Shown here: positions 16,007-24,959 of the stretch, piece after piece
How the letters are laid out: each line of letters starts with the position of its first letter
Numbering within the stretch: position 1 is the first letter of the stretch
Source: Opitutus sp.
GTDB taxonomy: Bacteria > Verrucomicrobiota > Verrucomicrobiia > Opitutales > Opitutaceae
Direction of reading: 5' to 3'
DNA: 64,000 nucleotides
Assembly (NCBI GenBank): GCA_009695305.1
Contig: SIBG01000005.1
Coordinates: 1 to 64,000 of the forward strand
Program-made: the position numbers and the translations under genes
Notes under the pieces: model-generated
What the model was told of the DNA's origin: nothing
The model's input: only the letters and a program-made list of their open reading frames with translations
Database searches by the model: none

Positions 16007-17335
16007 TCAACTCCCGCGCGTCAGTCGCGCAAATCGCGCCGCGAGGAACACCGCCGCGAGCGCAAGACCCGAGGCGATGCCAACCCACACGCCGACGGCG
16101 CCAAAACCCCCGCGGATGCCCAGCGTGTAGCCCAGCGGCAGCGCCACCGCCCAGTAGGCCGCAAACGTGATCACCGCCGGCACTTTCAAATCCGAGATGC
16201 CGCGCAGGCACGCGGCGCCGATCACCTGCACGCCGTCCACGATTTGAAACAGCGCCCCGACCGCGAGCAGCCGCGTCGCCAGCGCGATCACCGCCCCCTC
16301 CTGCACGAACCACCCGGCAATCACTCCGCCGCCAAACCAAAACCCGACGCCGCACACCCCCGTGATCGCCACGCCCAGCCCCATCGCGCCAAACGCGATC
16401 GGCCGCCGCCGCGCCAGCTCGCCCGCGCCCACGGCGCGACTCACGCGGATGCCCGCGGCTATCGAAAGCCCCAGCGGGAACATGAACGCCAGCGATGCGC
16501 TCGTGATCGCGATCTGGTGCGCCGCCAGCGGCACCGTGCCCAGCCAGCCGATCATCACGCTCGAATACGCAAAGGCCGTGGCCTCGAACAACAGCATCCC
16601 CGACGCCGGCAGCCCGATTTTCAGCATTTCCCAAAACCGCTTGCGCGAAAAATTTCCAAACCATTTCTCCGGCCATGCCGCCCGCACGGCCGGATCCCGC
16701 CGCAACCAGACGAAAATCACCCACGCGCCCAGCGCGCGCGACACCAGCGTCGAGAGGCCCGCGCCCGTGAGCCCCAGCGCCGGCACGCCGAGATGGCCGT
16801 AAATAAAAACCCAGTTGAGCGCCGCGTTGAGCCCGACGCCGGCGAGCATGATAAACATCGGCACCCACGGGTGCCCCATCGCCTCCGCAAACTGCCGCAG
16901 CACGAGGTAAACGAACACCGAGGTGATCGACGCCGCCATCAGCAGAAAAAACGGCGTTACCACCGCCAGCACTTCCGGCGGCTAACCGAAGCGCGCGAGC
17001 TGCGTGCTCAGCGCGACCATCGCCAGCGTTTCCAATACCCCGAACGCCAGGGCCAGGGCCATGCCATGCCGCAAATATTCACCGGCCTCAGCCGGTTTCG
17101 CCGCCCCCCGCGCCCGCGAGACCAGGATCGACACCGGGATCATCAGCCCGATGCCCACGACAAAAAACACGTTGAAGACATTGCCGCCAAACGCCGACGC
17201 CGCGAGCGGCACCGTGCCCGCGCGGCCGATCATCACGCTGTCCGTGACGCCCATGAGCATCTGGCTCACCTGCCCGACGATGATCGGCAGGGCCAGCGTG
17301 AGCGTCGGGCGGATTTCGCGGAGGGCGGATTTCAT
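16007..17335 (-). pseudogene. MATE-family efflux transporter interrupted by an in-frame amber codon
   Basis: Two open stretches in the same frame together encode a normal MATE exporter of 442 codons. The first 117 codons (MKSALREIRPTLTLALPIIV... ending LARFG) stop at a TAG at 16982-16984. The remaining 324 codons continue at once as PPEVLAVVTPFFLLMAAS and show all later MATE helices, for example HPWVPMFIMLAGVGLNAALN and GLPASGMLLFEATAF. A single C-to-T change (CAG to TAG) explains the stop, since glutamine fits there. MATE proteins export cationic drugs in exchange for Na+ or H+. The downstream part shows no other damage, so the stop is recent, a sequencing error, or read through. Confidence 0.88.
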
Positions 17336-17492
17336 GTCAATGGAAGCGCGATGATGCTTCGCGTCATTTTCTAGCGCACGCCGAATCGCGCCGCCTCCTC
17401 CGCACAGCGCACCCCGCCGCGGCGCGGCTCAGTTCTCGCCCTCGGTCGTTTTCTCCGTGCTCTCGACCGACTCACCCTCCACTCTCCTGACC

Positions 17493-19961
17493 ATGCTCCG
17501 CTCCGTCGCCCCCCGCCTCGCGTTGCTCTTCTTCCTCGCGCTCACGCCGGCTCTCCGCGCGCAGTCCGACTCATCCTACCGCAAGCCGTCCCCCGCGCTC
17601 GCCGCGCTCGTCGACGCTCTCGCGGCACCCGCCGTCAGCATCAGCCCCGACCGCCAGTCCCTCCTGCTGCTCGAGCGCACCGAGGCTCCGTCCATTGCTG
17701 AACTCGCGCAGCCTGAGCTGCGGCTCGCCGGCATCCGCCTCGATCCGGCGAACAATTCTACGAGCCGCGCGCTCACCTACACCGGCCTCACCTTAAAACC
17801 GATTTCCGGCGCTGCCGAGCGGCGCATCGGCGGCCTGCCTGCCGGCGTGCGCATCGCCCACTACGCCTGGTCACCCGACTCCCGGCACCTCGCCTTCACG
17901 CTGCTCCGCGAAAACATTCTCGAACTCTGGCTCGCCGACCCCGCCCGGGCCCAGGCGCATCTCCTCACTCCGTCTGCCCTCAACGCCGTCCTTGACACTC
18001 CGTTCGTGTGGCTCGACGACGCCACGCTCGCCATCCTCCACGTTCCAGCCGGCCGCGGCCCCGCTCCCCTCGCACCGCGCGTCCCCACAGGTCCAATCAC
18101 CCAGGAGAATCTCGGCAAGAGAGTCCCCACCCGGACCTACGAGGATCTGCTCGCCAACCCCCACGATGAAGCCCTCTTCGATCACTACGGCACCGCCGAT
18201 CTCGCCCTCGTTTCCGTCGAAGGGAAACTCACCCCGCTGAACGTTCGCGGACTCATTACCCGCGTCACACCTTCGCCCGACGGTCAGCTCCTCCTCAGCG
18301 AGGCGCTCCATCGTCCCTACTCCTACCAGGTGCCCGCCGCCCGCTTCCCCAAGCTCATCGACGTGATCAACCGCACTGGCCACCGCGACTATCGTGTGTC
18401 CGACCTCGCCCTCGACGAAGCCGGCGACGCTGGTGCCGGCGGTGTGCGTGGCGGCCCGCGGCAGATTGTTTGGCGCGCGGACCAACCCGCCACGCTGAGC
18501 TGGGTCCAGTCGCTCGACCGCGGACCCGCCAACGCCGCCGCCCCGGGCGAAGGAAAAAAATCCGCCCCAGTTCGCGAGCGCGACGTCTGGTTCACCATCG
18601 CCGCCCCGTTCACGGGCTCGCCCGTCGAACAACAGCGCTTCCAATATCGCGTCGCGTCCGTCGCGTGGGGTGACGACACCCTCGCGCTCGTCACCGAGAA
18701 TTGGCAAACTACGCGCACAGTGCGCACGTGGCGCGTCGCTCCCGGTAAACCCGGCGGCAAACGTGAACTGCTCTCCGAACGCTCGTCACAAGATCGCTAC
18801 GCCGACCCCGGCCGCCCGGTCAACGAACGCAACGCCGCCGGCCGCCTCGTCCTCCAACGCAGCACGGACGGCACAAAGATTTTCCTCAACGGCCTCGGCG
18901 CCTCGCCGGATGGCGACCGTCCGTTCCTCGACGAGTTCGACCTCGCGACGAAACAGACCCGGCGCGTCTGGCGCTCTGCGCCACCGCACTACGAAGAATT
19001 CGTCGCGTTCACGGACGCCACGTTGACGCGCGCGCTCACCGTGCGCCAGTCGACCACCGAGCCAGAAAACTATTTCGTCCGTGACCTCACCACCGGTGCG
19101 CTCACCGCGCTCACCGCCTTTCCCAACCCCTACCCGCAGTTCGCCAGCGTGAAGAAAGAACTCATCCGCTACCAACGCGCCGATGGCGTCGCGCTCTCCG
19201 GCACGCTCTACCTGCCGCCCGGCTACACCCCCGGCCAAGGCCCGCTGCCGACCCTGCTCTGGGCCTACCCGCGAGAATTCCTCGCCGCCGACACCGCCGA
19301 GCAGATCACCGCCAGCGGCACACCGGAAAAGTTTGTGCGTCTCAGCGTTCAGGGCCCGCTCCCCTTCCTCCTCGCCGGCTACGCCGTGCTGAACGACCCC
19401 ACGATGCCCATCGTCAACCAAAAGGGAAAACCGGGCAACGACACCTACGTCGAACAACTCGTCGCAAACGCGCAGGCCGCGATCGGCGAACTCACCCGCC
19501 GCGGCGTCACGGATCCGCGACGCGTGGCCGTGGGCGGCCACAGTTACGGCGCGTTCATGACCGCCAACCTCCTCGCCCACTCCCGTCTCTTCCGCGCCGG
19601 CATCGCGCGCAGCGGCGCTTACAACCGCACGCTCACGCCCAATGGTTTCCAATCGGAGACCCGCACCATTTGGCAGGCGCCCCAAGTCTACGCGGCGATG
19701 TCGCCCTTTAATTTCGCCAACAAAATAAAAGATCCGCTGCTCCTCATCCACGGCGAAGCCGACAACAATTCGGGCACGTTTCCCATCCAGAGCGAACGTT
19801 TCTACGCCGCGCTCAAAGGCCAGGGCGCGACGACGCGTTTCACCCTGCTGCCACACGAATCACACGGCTACCGTGCCCGCGAAAGCCTCCTGCACATGCT
19901 GTGGGAAATGGAAAACTGGCTCGACTTCCACGTAAAAGCCGCGCCCCCGGAATTGAAATAG
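17493..19961 (+). CDS. secreted S9 family peptidase (prolyl oligopeptidase fold, glutamyl-endopeptidase type)
   Basis: The 822-residue product has a signal peptide (MLRSVAPRLALLFFLALTPA) and an N-terminal propeller-like region, then an alpha/beta hydrolase. The catalytic triad is visible: Ser684 in GGHSYGAF, Asp757 in HGEADNNSGTFP, His791 in PHESHGY. The sequence around these residues (MTANLLAHSRLFRAGIARSG) resembles the S9D glutamyl endopeptidase branch rather than true prolyl oligopeptidase. It is expected to cleave peptides in the periplasm or outside. The start at 17493 is chosen because it begins the signal peptide. Confidence 0.92.
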   Translation: MLRSVAPRLALLFFLALTPALRAQSDSSYRKPSPALAALVDALAAPAVSISPDRQSLLLLERTEAPSIAELAQPELRLAGIRLDPANNSTSRALTYTGLTLKPISGAAERRIGGLPAGVRIAHYAWSPDSRHLAFTLLRENILELWLADPARAQAHLLTPSALNAVLDTPFVWLDDATLAILHVPAGRGPAPLAPRVPTGPITQENLGKRVPTRTYEDLLANPHDEALFDHYGTADLALVSVEGKLTPLNVRGLITRVTPSPDGQLLLSEALHRPYSYQVPAARFPKLIDVINRTGHRDYRVSDLALDEAGDAGAGGVRGGPRQIVWRADQPATLSWVQSLDRGPANAAAPGEGKKSAPVRERDVWFTIAAPFTGSPVEQQRFQYRVASVAWGDDTLALVTENWQTTRTVRTWRVAPGKPGGKRELLSERSSQDRYADPGRPVNERNAAGRLVLQRSTDGTKIFLNGLGASPDGDRPFLDEFDLATKQTRRVWRSAPPHYEEFVAFTDATLTRALTVRQSTTEPENYFVRDLTTGALTALTAFPNPYPQFASVKKELIRYQRADGVALSGTLYLPPGYTPGQGPLPTLLWAYPREFLAADTAEQITASGTPEKFVRLSVQGPLPFLLAGYAVLNDPTMPIVNQKGKPGNDTYVEQLVANAQAAIGELTRRGVTDPRRVAVGGHSYGAFMTANLLAHSRLFRAGIARSGAYNRTLTPNGFQSETRTIWQAPQVYAAMSPFNFANKIKDPLLLIHGEADNNSGTFPIQSERFYAALKGQGATTRFTLLPHESHGYRARESLLHMLWEMENWLDFHVKAAPPELK

Positions 19962-19979
19962 CAATGGTCTCGGCATGTT

Positions 19980-20055
19980 TGTAGCCCTGCCCGTGAGGGC
20001 AGCGACGGACACGGTTCTCACGTCTCGCCCTTCCGCCGCTCACGCAGCGGGCTAC
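19980..20055. repeat. inverted repeat TGTAGCCC...GGGCTACA
   Basis: TGTAGCCCTGCCCGTGAGGG (19980) pairs imperfectly with CTCACGCAGCGGGCTACA ending at 20055. It lies in the 173-base gap between the S9 peptidase and EamA genes and is the only feature seen there. Confidence 0.65.
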
Positions 20056-20134
20056 ATCCGAGCCGCCCATCACGTCAAAGCGACCCGTTTGTTTCTTCCA
20101 TGTCGTCCCCGCCCTTCGCAACCCACCTTGATCC

Positions 20135-21055
20135 ATGACTGCCTTCGCGCTCACGCTCGTGCTGGTCGCCGCGGTGCTCCACGCGACGTGGAATCTCTGC
20201 GCGAAACGCGCCGGCGGTGGGCTGCCGTTTGTGTGGATGGTCGGCGCGATCATCTGCGTGGGTTACGTGCCCGTCGTGGCCGGCTACTGGGCGTGGCAGC
20301 ATCCCACACTGCCCGCGGGCGCCGCGTGGTGGATCCTCGGCAGCGGCGGGCTGAAGACGAGCTACGCGCTTTTTCTCCAACGCGGTTACCGCACCGGCGA
20401 TTTTTCACTGATCTATCCGCTCGCGCGCGGCACCGGGCCGCTGCTCTCCACTCTCGCGGCCGTCGCACTGCTCGGCGAACGGCCATCGGCGCTCGCGATG
20501 GGCGGCGGGCTCGTGATCGTCGCGGCGATTTTTTTCCTCACGAGCGGCGCGTCCGCGGCCGGACGGATTATCCTCAAGCCGTCGCCTCGGCGCGCACCAA
20601 GCACGGAGCGGCGCGTTAAGGATAACGCGCCCTACCTCGGAGCGGTCTTCTACGGTGTGATGTCCGGCGTGTTCATCGCGGCCTACACGCTCTGGGACCG
20701 GCATGGGGTCGCGGCGCTCGGCGTGCCGCCCCTGCTCTACGACGCCGGCACGGCGTTCACGCAGCTCGCACTGTTGACGCCATTTGCCCTCCGCCGCCGC
20801 GACGAGGTGGTGACCGAGTGGCGGGAGAAAAAACACTGGGCTTTCGCCGTGGCGCTGCTTTCGCCGATCGCTTACGTGCTCGTGCTGACCGCCCTGCGCT
20901 CGACGCCGGTGAGTTACGTGGCGCCGGCGCGCGAGGTGAGCATCGTGATCGGCGCGTTCCTCGGCGCGCGCGTCCTTCAGGAGCCGGATGGCCGCCGCCG
21001 GGGCTGGGCCGCGGTGGCGATGGCCGCGGGTGTCATCGCGCTGGCCTTGGGCTGA
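20135..21055 (+). CDS. EamA family (drug/metabolite) transporter
   Basis: The 306-residue membrane protein has about nine to ten helices. The first half contains HATWNLCAKRAGG and SLIYPLARGTGPLLS, and the second half ALRSTPVSYVAPAREVSIVIGAFLG, the hallmark of EamA repeats. It probably exports small metabolites. Between the halves, a short perfect palindrome (20610-20631) lies in frame and encodes RRVKDNAP; it resembles intergenic repeats of this genome, so this loop has probably been inserted by a repeat without breaking the gene. No operon partner is clear; the following 95-residue gene starts 22 bases after the stop. Confidence 0.88.
   Translation: MTAFALTLVLVAAVLHATWNLCAKRAGGGLPFVWMVGAIICVGYVPVVAGYWAWQHPTLPAGAAWWILGSGGLKTSYALFLQRGYRTGDFSLIYPLARGTGPLLSTLAAVALLGERPSALAMGGGLVIVAAIFFLTSGASAAGRIILKPSPRRAPSTERRVKDNAPYLGAVFYGVMSGVFIAAYTLWDRHGVAALGVPPLLYDAGTAFTQLALLTPFALRRRDEVVTEWREKKHWAFAVALLSPIAYVLVLTALRSTPVSYVAPAREVSIVIGAFLGARVLQEPDGRRRGWAAVAMAAGVIALALG
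20610..20631. repeat. palindromic repeat inside the EamA coding sequence
   Basis: GGCGCGTTA-AGGA-TAACGCGCC is a perfect 9-bp inverted repeat. It resembles GCGCGTTAGGGACAACGCGC at 25711-25730 and lies in a cytoplasmic-type loop of the transporter. Confidence 0.6.
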
Positions 21056-21076
21056 GCGATCGGTCATGTTCGCCCC

Positions 21077-21364
21077 ATGAAAAGCCGCCCGCTGTGGATT
21101 TTCGTCGCGGTGATCGTGCTGGGTGCCATCGGCCTGCTGGTGGCGCGGAAAAAAATGTTGCCCGGTAAATTGAAGCCCGAGGTCGCGATCCAAGACGGCA
21201 AGACCATCGATTTTTCCAGTGGCAAGCCGGTCGTGAAGGACACCGAAAAAGAAAAAGCCATCATCGCGCGCGCGGAAAAGGACATGGCCGAGGCCGCGAA
21301 AGGCGTGACGTTCAGCCCGGTCGCGCCGGTGGCGGAAAAGAAACCGGCGGAGCCGAAAAAATAG
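21077..21364 (+). CDS. small membrane-anchored hypothetical protein
   Basis: The 95-residue product has a basic start (MKSRP), one membrane helix (LWIFVAVIVLGAIGLLVA) and then a soluble, Lys/Glu-rich part ending in a PVAEKKPAEPKK tail. It starts 22 bases after the EamA gene on the same strand and could be co-transcribed. I recognise no family. The anchored helix and charged periplasmic or cytoplasmic tail suggest a small envelope-associated protein. Confidence 0.65.
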   Translation: MKSRPLWIFVAVIVLGAIGLLVARKKMLPGKLKPEVAIQDGKTIDFSSGKPVVKDTEKEKAIIARAEKDMAEAAKGVTFSPVAPVAEKKPAEPKK

Positions 21365-21381
21365 GGCCCCTCCTAAATGAT

Positions 21382-21468
21382 GGTCATCGCGAGGTGCGCG
21401 AAGCGCGCCGGGGCGATCCAGCTGGATTGCTTCGGCGCCGCGCCCAGCGCGGCTCCTCGCAATGACAA
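21382..21468. repeat. dispersed palindromic repeat, 'GCGATCCAgcTGGATTGC' family, copy B
   Basis: The element contains TCATCGCGAGG, GGCGATCCAGCTGGATTGC and CTCGCAATGACA. It lies in the gap between convergent genes. Confidence 0.85.
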
Positions 21469-21498
21469 ACCCCGAAAGGGCGGGTCGGAGACCCAGCC

Positions 21499-22338
21499 CT
21501 ACTTTTTCCCCGTCAGCATGTCTTCCATCAGCGCGAGCGCGGTGGCTTCGGTGATGTCGCGCACGTCGAACTGCCGCACGATCCGGCCGGCTTGCGCGTC
21601 CTTGCCCAGAATGTCGCTGGCCGCGGCCTGGCCAATGATCGCGGAATCCTTCAGGCGGATCGCGGTGGCCTGGATGTCAGGCACGGCATAGGTGGCATCG
21701 CCCGAGACCTGCGGCACCGTCAGATTGCGGCTTGAGATGAGGACTTCGACGGCGATGTCGGCGACCGACAGGAGCGCCTCGCGCTCCTTCGCCGCCTGAT
21801 CGCCGACGAGGCGCTGGCCGGGCTGATCCGGGAGCAGGGCGGCGGCAGCTTTCTGATCGGCGAGCTGCGCGCCAGCGTTGCGGAACGCGCGGCCGAAGAG
21901 TCGCTCCACTTCGCGCACGGTCTGCTGATCGGCGAGCGTCGGCGCGGGCGGGTCCTTCACCGTGTAGGTGTTCTGTCCGCTGGTTTTTACGATGGCCTCG
22001 ACCTTCTCGTAATTCTCCGTATGCCCCGTGAGCTTGGGGCCGGAGGTGGTGTCGACGAGCGCGCGGTTGACGCAGATGACGACGCGCGGGGCGCGATCGG
22101 TTTTGTAGACTTTGCGGAAATTTTCGAGGATGCCGTCGGCGGTCTGGCGCGCGATCAGCGTGTCCCCACTCACCGGTCCGTAAATGCGCTGGGCGCCGGC
22201 CTGTGGGCCGGGCGACGGCGCGGCGGCGAGGGTCTGGCCGACCGGCACGGGCGCCTCGACCGTGGCGGGCCCTTGCGCGAGAAGCAGCGGGAGGGCAAAA
22301 AAAGTAAACGGGGCGAAGAGAAAAAAGCGGGAGTTCAT
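21499..22338 (-). CDS. exported CsgG/LpoB-like hypothetical protein
   Basis: The 279-residue product has a signal peptide (MNSRFFLFAPFTFFALPLLL, cleavage near AQG). The mature part includes ILENFRKVYKTDRAPRVVIC, VREVERLFGRAFRNAGAQL, and DIQATAIRLKDSAIIGQA before DVTEATALALM-like sequence at the C-terminus (read RDITEATALALMEDML). This resembles the CsgG/LpoB fold seen in penicillin-binding-protein activators, though without a clear signature and without a lipobox. It is the last gene of the minus-strand envelope operon starting at 24882, after a purine/pyrimidine hairpin at 22357-22432. Confidence 0.65.
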   Translation of the reverse strand: MNSRFFLFAPFTFFALPLLLAQGPATVEAPVPVGQTLAAAPSPGPQAGAQRIYGPVSGDTLIARQTADGILENFRKVYKTDRAPRVVICVNRALVDTTSGPKLTGHTENYEKVEAIVKTSGQNTYTVKDPPAPTLADQQTVREVERLFGRAFRNAGAQLADQKAAAALLPDQPGQRLVGDQAAKEREALLSVADIAVEVLISSRNLTVPQVSGDATYAVPDIQATAIRLKDSAIIGQAAASDILGKDAQAGRIVRQFDVRDITEATALALMEDMLTGKK

Positions 22339-22356
22339 GGCGGGTGTTTTTGTTCG

Positions 22357-22432
22357 TCTTTCTCTTTCCTCTTTCTCGTTATTTTTCTCCGGCTCGAAAC
22401 TTTCCGACCGAGAGAAAGAGGAAAGAAAAAGA
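22357..22432. repeat. CT/GA-rich hairpin inside the lipoprotein operon
   Basis: TCTTTCTCTTTCCTCTTTCT (22357) pairs with AGAGAAAGAGGAAAGAAAAA ending near 22432. The hairpin lies between the YcfL-like gene and the CsgG/LpoB-like gene, and could terminate or stabilise part of the transcript. Similar in design to 2650-2741. Confidence 0.65.
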
Positions 22433-22441
22433 TGGGCTACG

Positions 22442-22864
22442 TCACCGCGCCTGGCGGACGCGGACGGTATATTTTTTCGCGGCGGTGTTCATGGCGGTGA
22501 ACCGCACCGCCTCGGTGGAATTCTCCGCGAGGATGAGGGTCTGAAACGGCGTCTCGTCGCTCGTGGAATAACCCAGGTCGTCCTTGAACACACAGTTGAT
22601 CTGAACTTGGATGCGGCGGCTTTCGCGATTTTTCACGTTGGCGACGACTTCGAGGCGGCCATCAGCCAGCGTGCGTTCCTGGAGACCGGTGCAGGTGACG
22701 GAGAACTGGGCGGGTTGATCGAGGAGCACGAATTTTTCCGTGTTCTCGAGCGTGAATCGAGTCGTGTCCTGCGGGAGGAACGGGCCGGTCGGGACGGCCG
22801 CGCAGCCGGCGAAAAACGCGAGGGTCGCGAGGGCGGCGAAAAGATGAGAGGGCTTGATTTTCAT
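22442..22864 (-). CDS. YcfL-like (DUF1425) lipoprotein
   Basis: The 140-residue product (start at MKIKPSHLF; a start three codons upstream is possible) has a lipoprotein signal with lipobox FFAG-C at about residue 20. The mature domain contains FSVTCTGLQERTLADGRLEV, NRESRRIQVQINCVFKDD and TPFQTLILAENSTEAVRFT, which fits the YcfL immunoglobulin-like lipoprotein family. In E. coli, ycfL lies next to lpoB, and here too an LpoB-like gene is in the operon, which supports the call. It should be anchored in the outer membrane. Confidence 0.8.
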   Translation of the reverse strand: MKIKPSHLFAALATLAFFAGCAAVPTGPFLPQDTTRFTLENTEKFVLLDQPAQFSVTCTGLQERTLADGRLEVVANVKNRESRRIQVQINCVFKDDLGYSTSDETPFQTLILAENSTEAVRFTAMNTAAKKYTVRVRQAR

Positions 22865-22901
22865 ATTCGGCAAGGTGGTGGTCGTAGGGTGAGACTGTAA
22901 G

Positions 22902-24200
22902 TCAGCGTTTAAGTTCGCTTAAAATTATCACCGTATCGCGCGTGGGATCGCCGACGGTCAGCGTGAGCCGGCGGGTGAGGTCGGCGACCGCGTGGCCGCC
23001 GGCATCGAAAAACTGCAGGAGGGCGGGATGCTCGCCGGGCGGCAGGCGGAGCGTGGCGAAGCTGAGATATTGCGGGAGATTGTCCCACGTGCGGGTATCG
23101 GCCTGCGGCGTGGTGGCGGCGGAGGCGATCTTGCTAAAAACTCCGATGACGCCGAGCGCGATGGCCGTGGTCTGGGCATCCTCGTTTTTTTCCACCTCGG
23201 TGACGACGCGCTTGCGGCCCTTCTCGTCGGTTTCGACGTGTTTCTTTTCCTTGTAGATGCGGTCAGCGGCGATCGCCGAGCCGGCGAGCGCGATGTCGCC
23301 GACCGTGTCGGCGTTGCGCTTGAAGACGGCCTTGTTGCCGAGGATATGGTCCATCACGCGGCCGCCGCGGGTGACGGCTTGGAAATTCAGGCTGTCCCAC
23401 GGCGTGAAATGGAGATTCTGCTCCCCGACCGTGAGCGCCGCGGAGCGGATGCGCGCGGGTTCGACGCGGAAGCGCAGTTGTTCGCCATACTGGCCGGCGG
23501 CGATTTTGCGCGGGCCGGGGCCAAATTCGACGAAGCAAAGCACGTTGGCCTGCGGTTCGTAGGCCGGGAGTTCGTGCTTCGCGAGTTTCTGCGCGCGCGC
23601 GCGCGCGTCGGCGCCGTCGGCCGCGAGTTTCACCGAGACAAGTCCGTCGAGATAATCGAGCAGCACATAGTCGCTCTTGAAGGAGTCGGACTCGGCATCG
23701 CTGTCGATGAACTGCGCGGAGCGGAAACACGCGCGGGCGTTGTCGGGCTGGCCGTCGCGCCAATAAAGCAGGCCGCGATAATAATACGCCATCACGCGCT
23801 CGTAGGGTTCGCCAATAAAGGTTTTTTCGCGCTCCGCGGTGAAGAGGCTGCGGGCGCGTTTCGCCGATTCGTCGTTGGTGATGATGCCCCCGATTTGGGC
23901 GATGGCGGCGTCGAGCTTGGCCTTCGCCTCGGTGAAATTGCCGGCGCGGAGCGCGGCGGCGGCAATGCGATAATCCCAGAGCACCCGATCTTTCGCGGGC
24001 GCGGCGGCGAGTTCGGCGTTGCCGTCGACGACCGCGTTGCCCGTGGGGCGCACGGGCGCACGAGCGGGTGGGTCCGGCACCACTTCGCAACCAGCGAGGG
24101 AGAGGAGGACGGCGGTGGTCATGACGAGGCGGAGGCCGGAGGCGGTGGACGTGGAACGGGGGCGCGCGCGGCTCGGCGTGGCGGGACGAGAGTCAGTCAT
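22902..24200 (-). CDS. COG3014-like TPR lipoprotein
   Basis: The 432-residue product carries a lipoprotein signal with SLAG-C at about residue 38, after a long N-terminal extension; the second Met (24122) would give a cleaner signal. The mature part has TPR-like helices (AKLDAAIAQIGGII, RGLLYWRDGQPDNARACFRS at about 145-164), then GPGPRKIAAGQYGEQLRFR, and strands with RIYKEKKHVETDEKG. I recognise it as the COG3014-type lipoprotein commonly found with LpoB and YcfL genes. It may help assemble or sense peptidoglycan synthases from the outer membrane. Confidence 0.72.
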   Translation of the reverse strand: MTDSRPATPSRARPRSTSTASGLRLVMTTAVLLSLAGCEVVPDPPARAPVRPTGNAVVDGNAELAAAPAKDRVLWDYRIAAAALRAGNFTEAKAKLDAAIAQIGGIITNDESAKRARSLFTAEREKTFIGEPYERVMAYYYRGLLYWRDGQPDNARACFRSAQFIDSDAESDSFKSDYVLLDYLDGLVSVKLAADGADARARAQKLAKHELPAYEPQANVLCFVEFGPGPRKIAAGQYGEQLRFRVEPARIRSAALTVGEQNLHFTPWDSLNFQAVTRGGRVMDHILGNKAVFKRNADTVGDIALAGSAIAADRIYKEKKHVETDEKGRKRVVTEVEKNEDAQTTAIALGVIGVFSKIASAATTPQADTRTWDNLPQYLSFATLRLPPGEHPALLQFFDAGGHAVADLTRRLTLTVGDPTRDTVIILSELKR

Positions 24201-24243
24201 GGTGTTTGCGACGCGCTGGCGGGCGCCGCAACGCGGAAGGGCA

Positions 24244-24882
24244 TTACCGGTAAGCGGCGTCCTCTAGGCCCTGCTTCTTGATCTCCGAGGAATCCTCCCA
24301 GACGATCTCGCTGGTGCGCGCGTTGATCAATTGGAAGCTGTAGAGGATATAGTCGCTTGTGCCCTGCGAGGTGCGCGTGGTGAGGCCGCCCAGTTTGCCC
24401 GTGAGAAAATAGTCGGCGCCGCGAAACTCGGTGACATGGGGATCGGCGCTGGCGGTGACCTGGCCGGATTGCTTGAGCGCGCGCTCGCGTTCGAGGGCCT
24501 TCATCCGGTCACGCGCGAGGAACGTCACGCGGTCGATCGCGTGCTTGTTGAGCTCGATGCGGATGCGATCCGTGAAGAGATCCTTGTTGATCGGGAAACG
24601 CGTGTCGTTGACGACGGGATCGATCACGATGACCGGCTTCACCGGCGCGCGGGCGATCTGCGGAATGCCGATGATGCTGCGGGCCATCTTGTCGGTGACG
24701 GAGACGAGATCCTGCGACTCGACGCCGGTGCCGGCGACAAAGCCGCGTTCATCGGGCCGCATCTCGGTGACAGGCACGCCGGTGGGATTGCGGACGCCCT
24801 GAGTGGTCTCGCAGCCGGCAAAAAAGGCCGAGCCAACGGCGAGGCTGGAAAGAAGCAGAAAACGGGAGGAGGAATTTTTCAT
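24244..24882 (-). CDS. LpoB-type penicillin-binding-protein activator lipoprotein
   Basis: The 212-residue product has a signal with lipobox FFAGC (Cys24). The mature domain holds VIVIDPVVNDTRFPINKDLF, DRIRIELNKHAIDRVTFLAR and ADYFLTGKLGGLTTRTSQG followed by YSFQLINARTSEIVWEDS. This is the conserved LpoB (PF13036) pattern. In gammaproteobacteria LpoB activates the transpeptidase PBP1b from the outer membrane. The start at 24882 is confirmed by the signal peptide. It is the first of four genes reading the same way (24882 to 21499), so the group is probably one operon for cell-wall synthase control. Confidence 0.85.
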   Translation of the reverse strand: MKNSSSRFLLLSSLAVGSAFFAGCETTQGVRNPTGVPVTEMRPDERGFVAGTGVESQDLVSVTDKMARSIIGIPQIARAPVKPVIVIDPVVNDTRFPINKDLFTDRIRIELNKHAIDRVTFLARDRMKALERERALKQSGQVTASADPHVTEFRGADYFLTGKLGGLTTRTSQGTSDYILYSFQLINARTSEIVWEDSSEIKKQGLEDAAYR

Positions 24883-24959
24883 TGGTGTGATCGGAAAAAT
24901 AGCAGGCGGTGCGTTGGGTGCGCGGCGTGGCAACCGGCGGTCGCAACCAGCGCCATTAC

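Noticed and set aside
16007-16972. Separate 321-residue MATE protein and a 117-residue partner gene
   Set aside because: Both are in the same frame and together give one complete MATE protein of normal length, so a single interrupted gene is the better reading.
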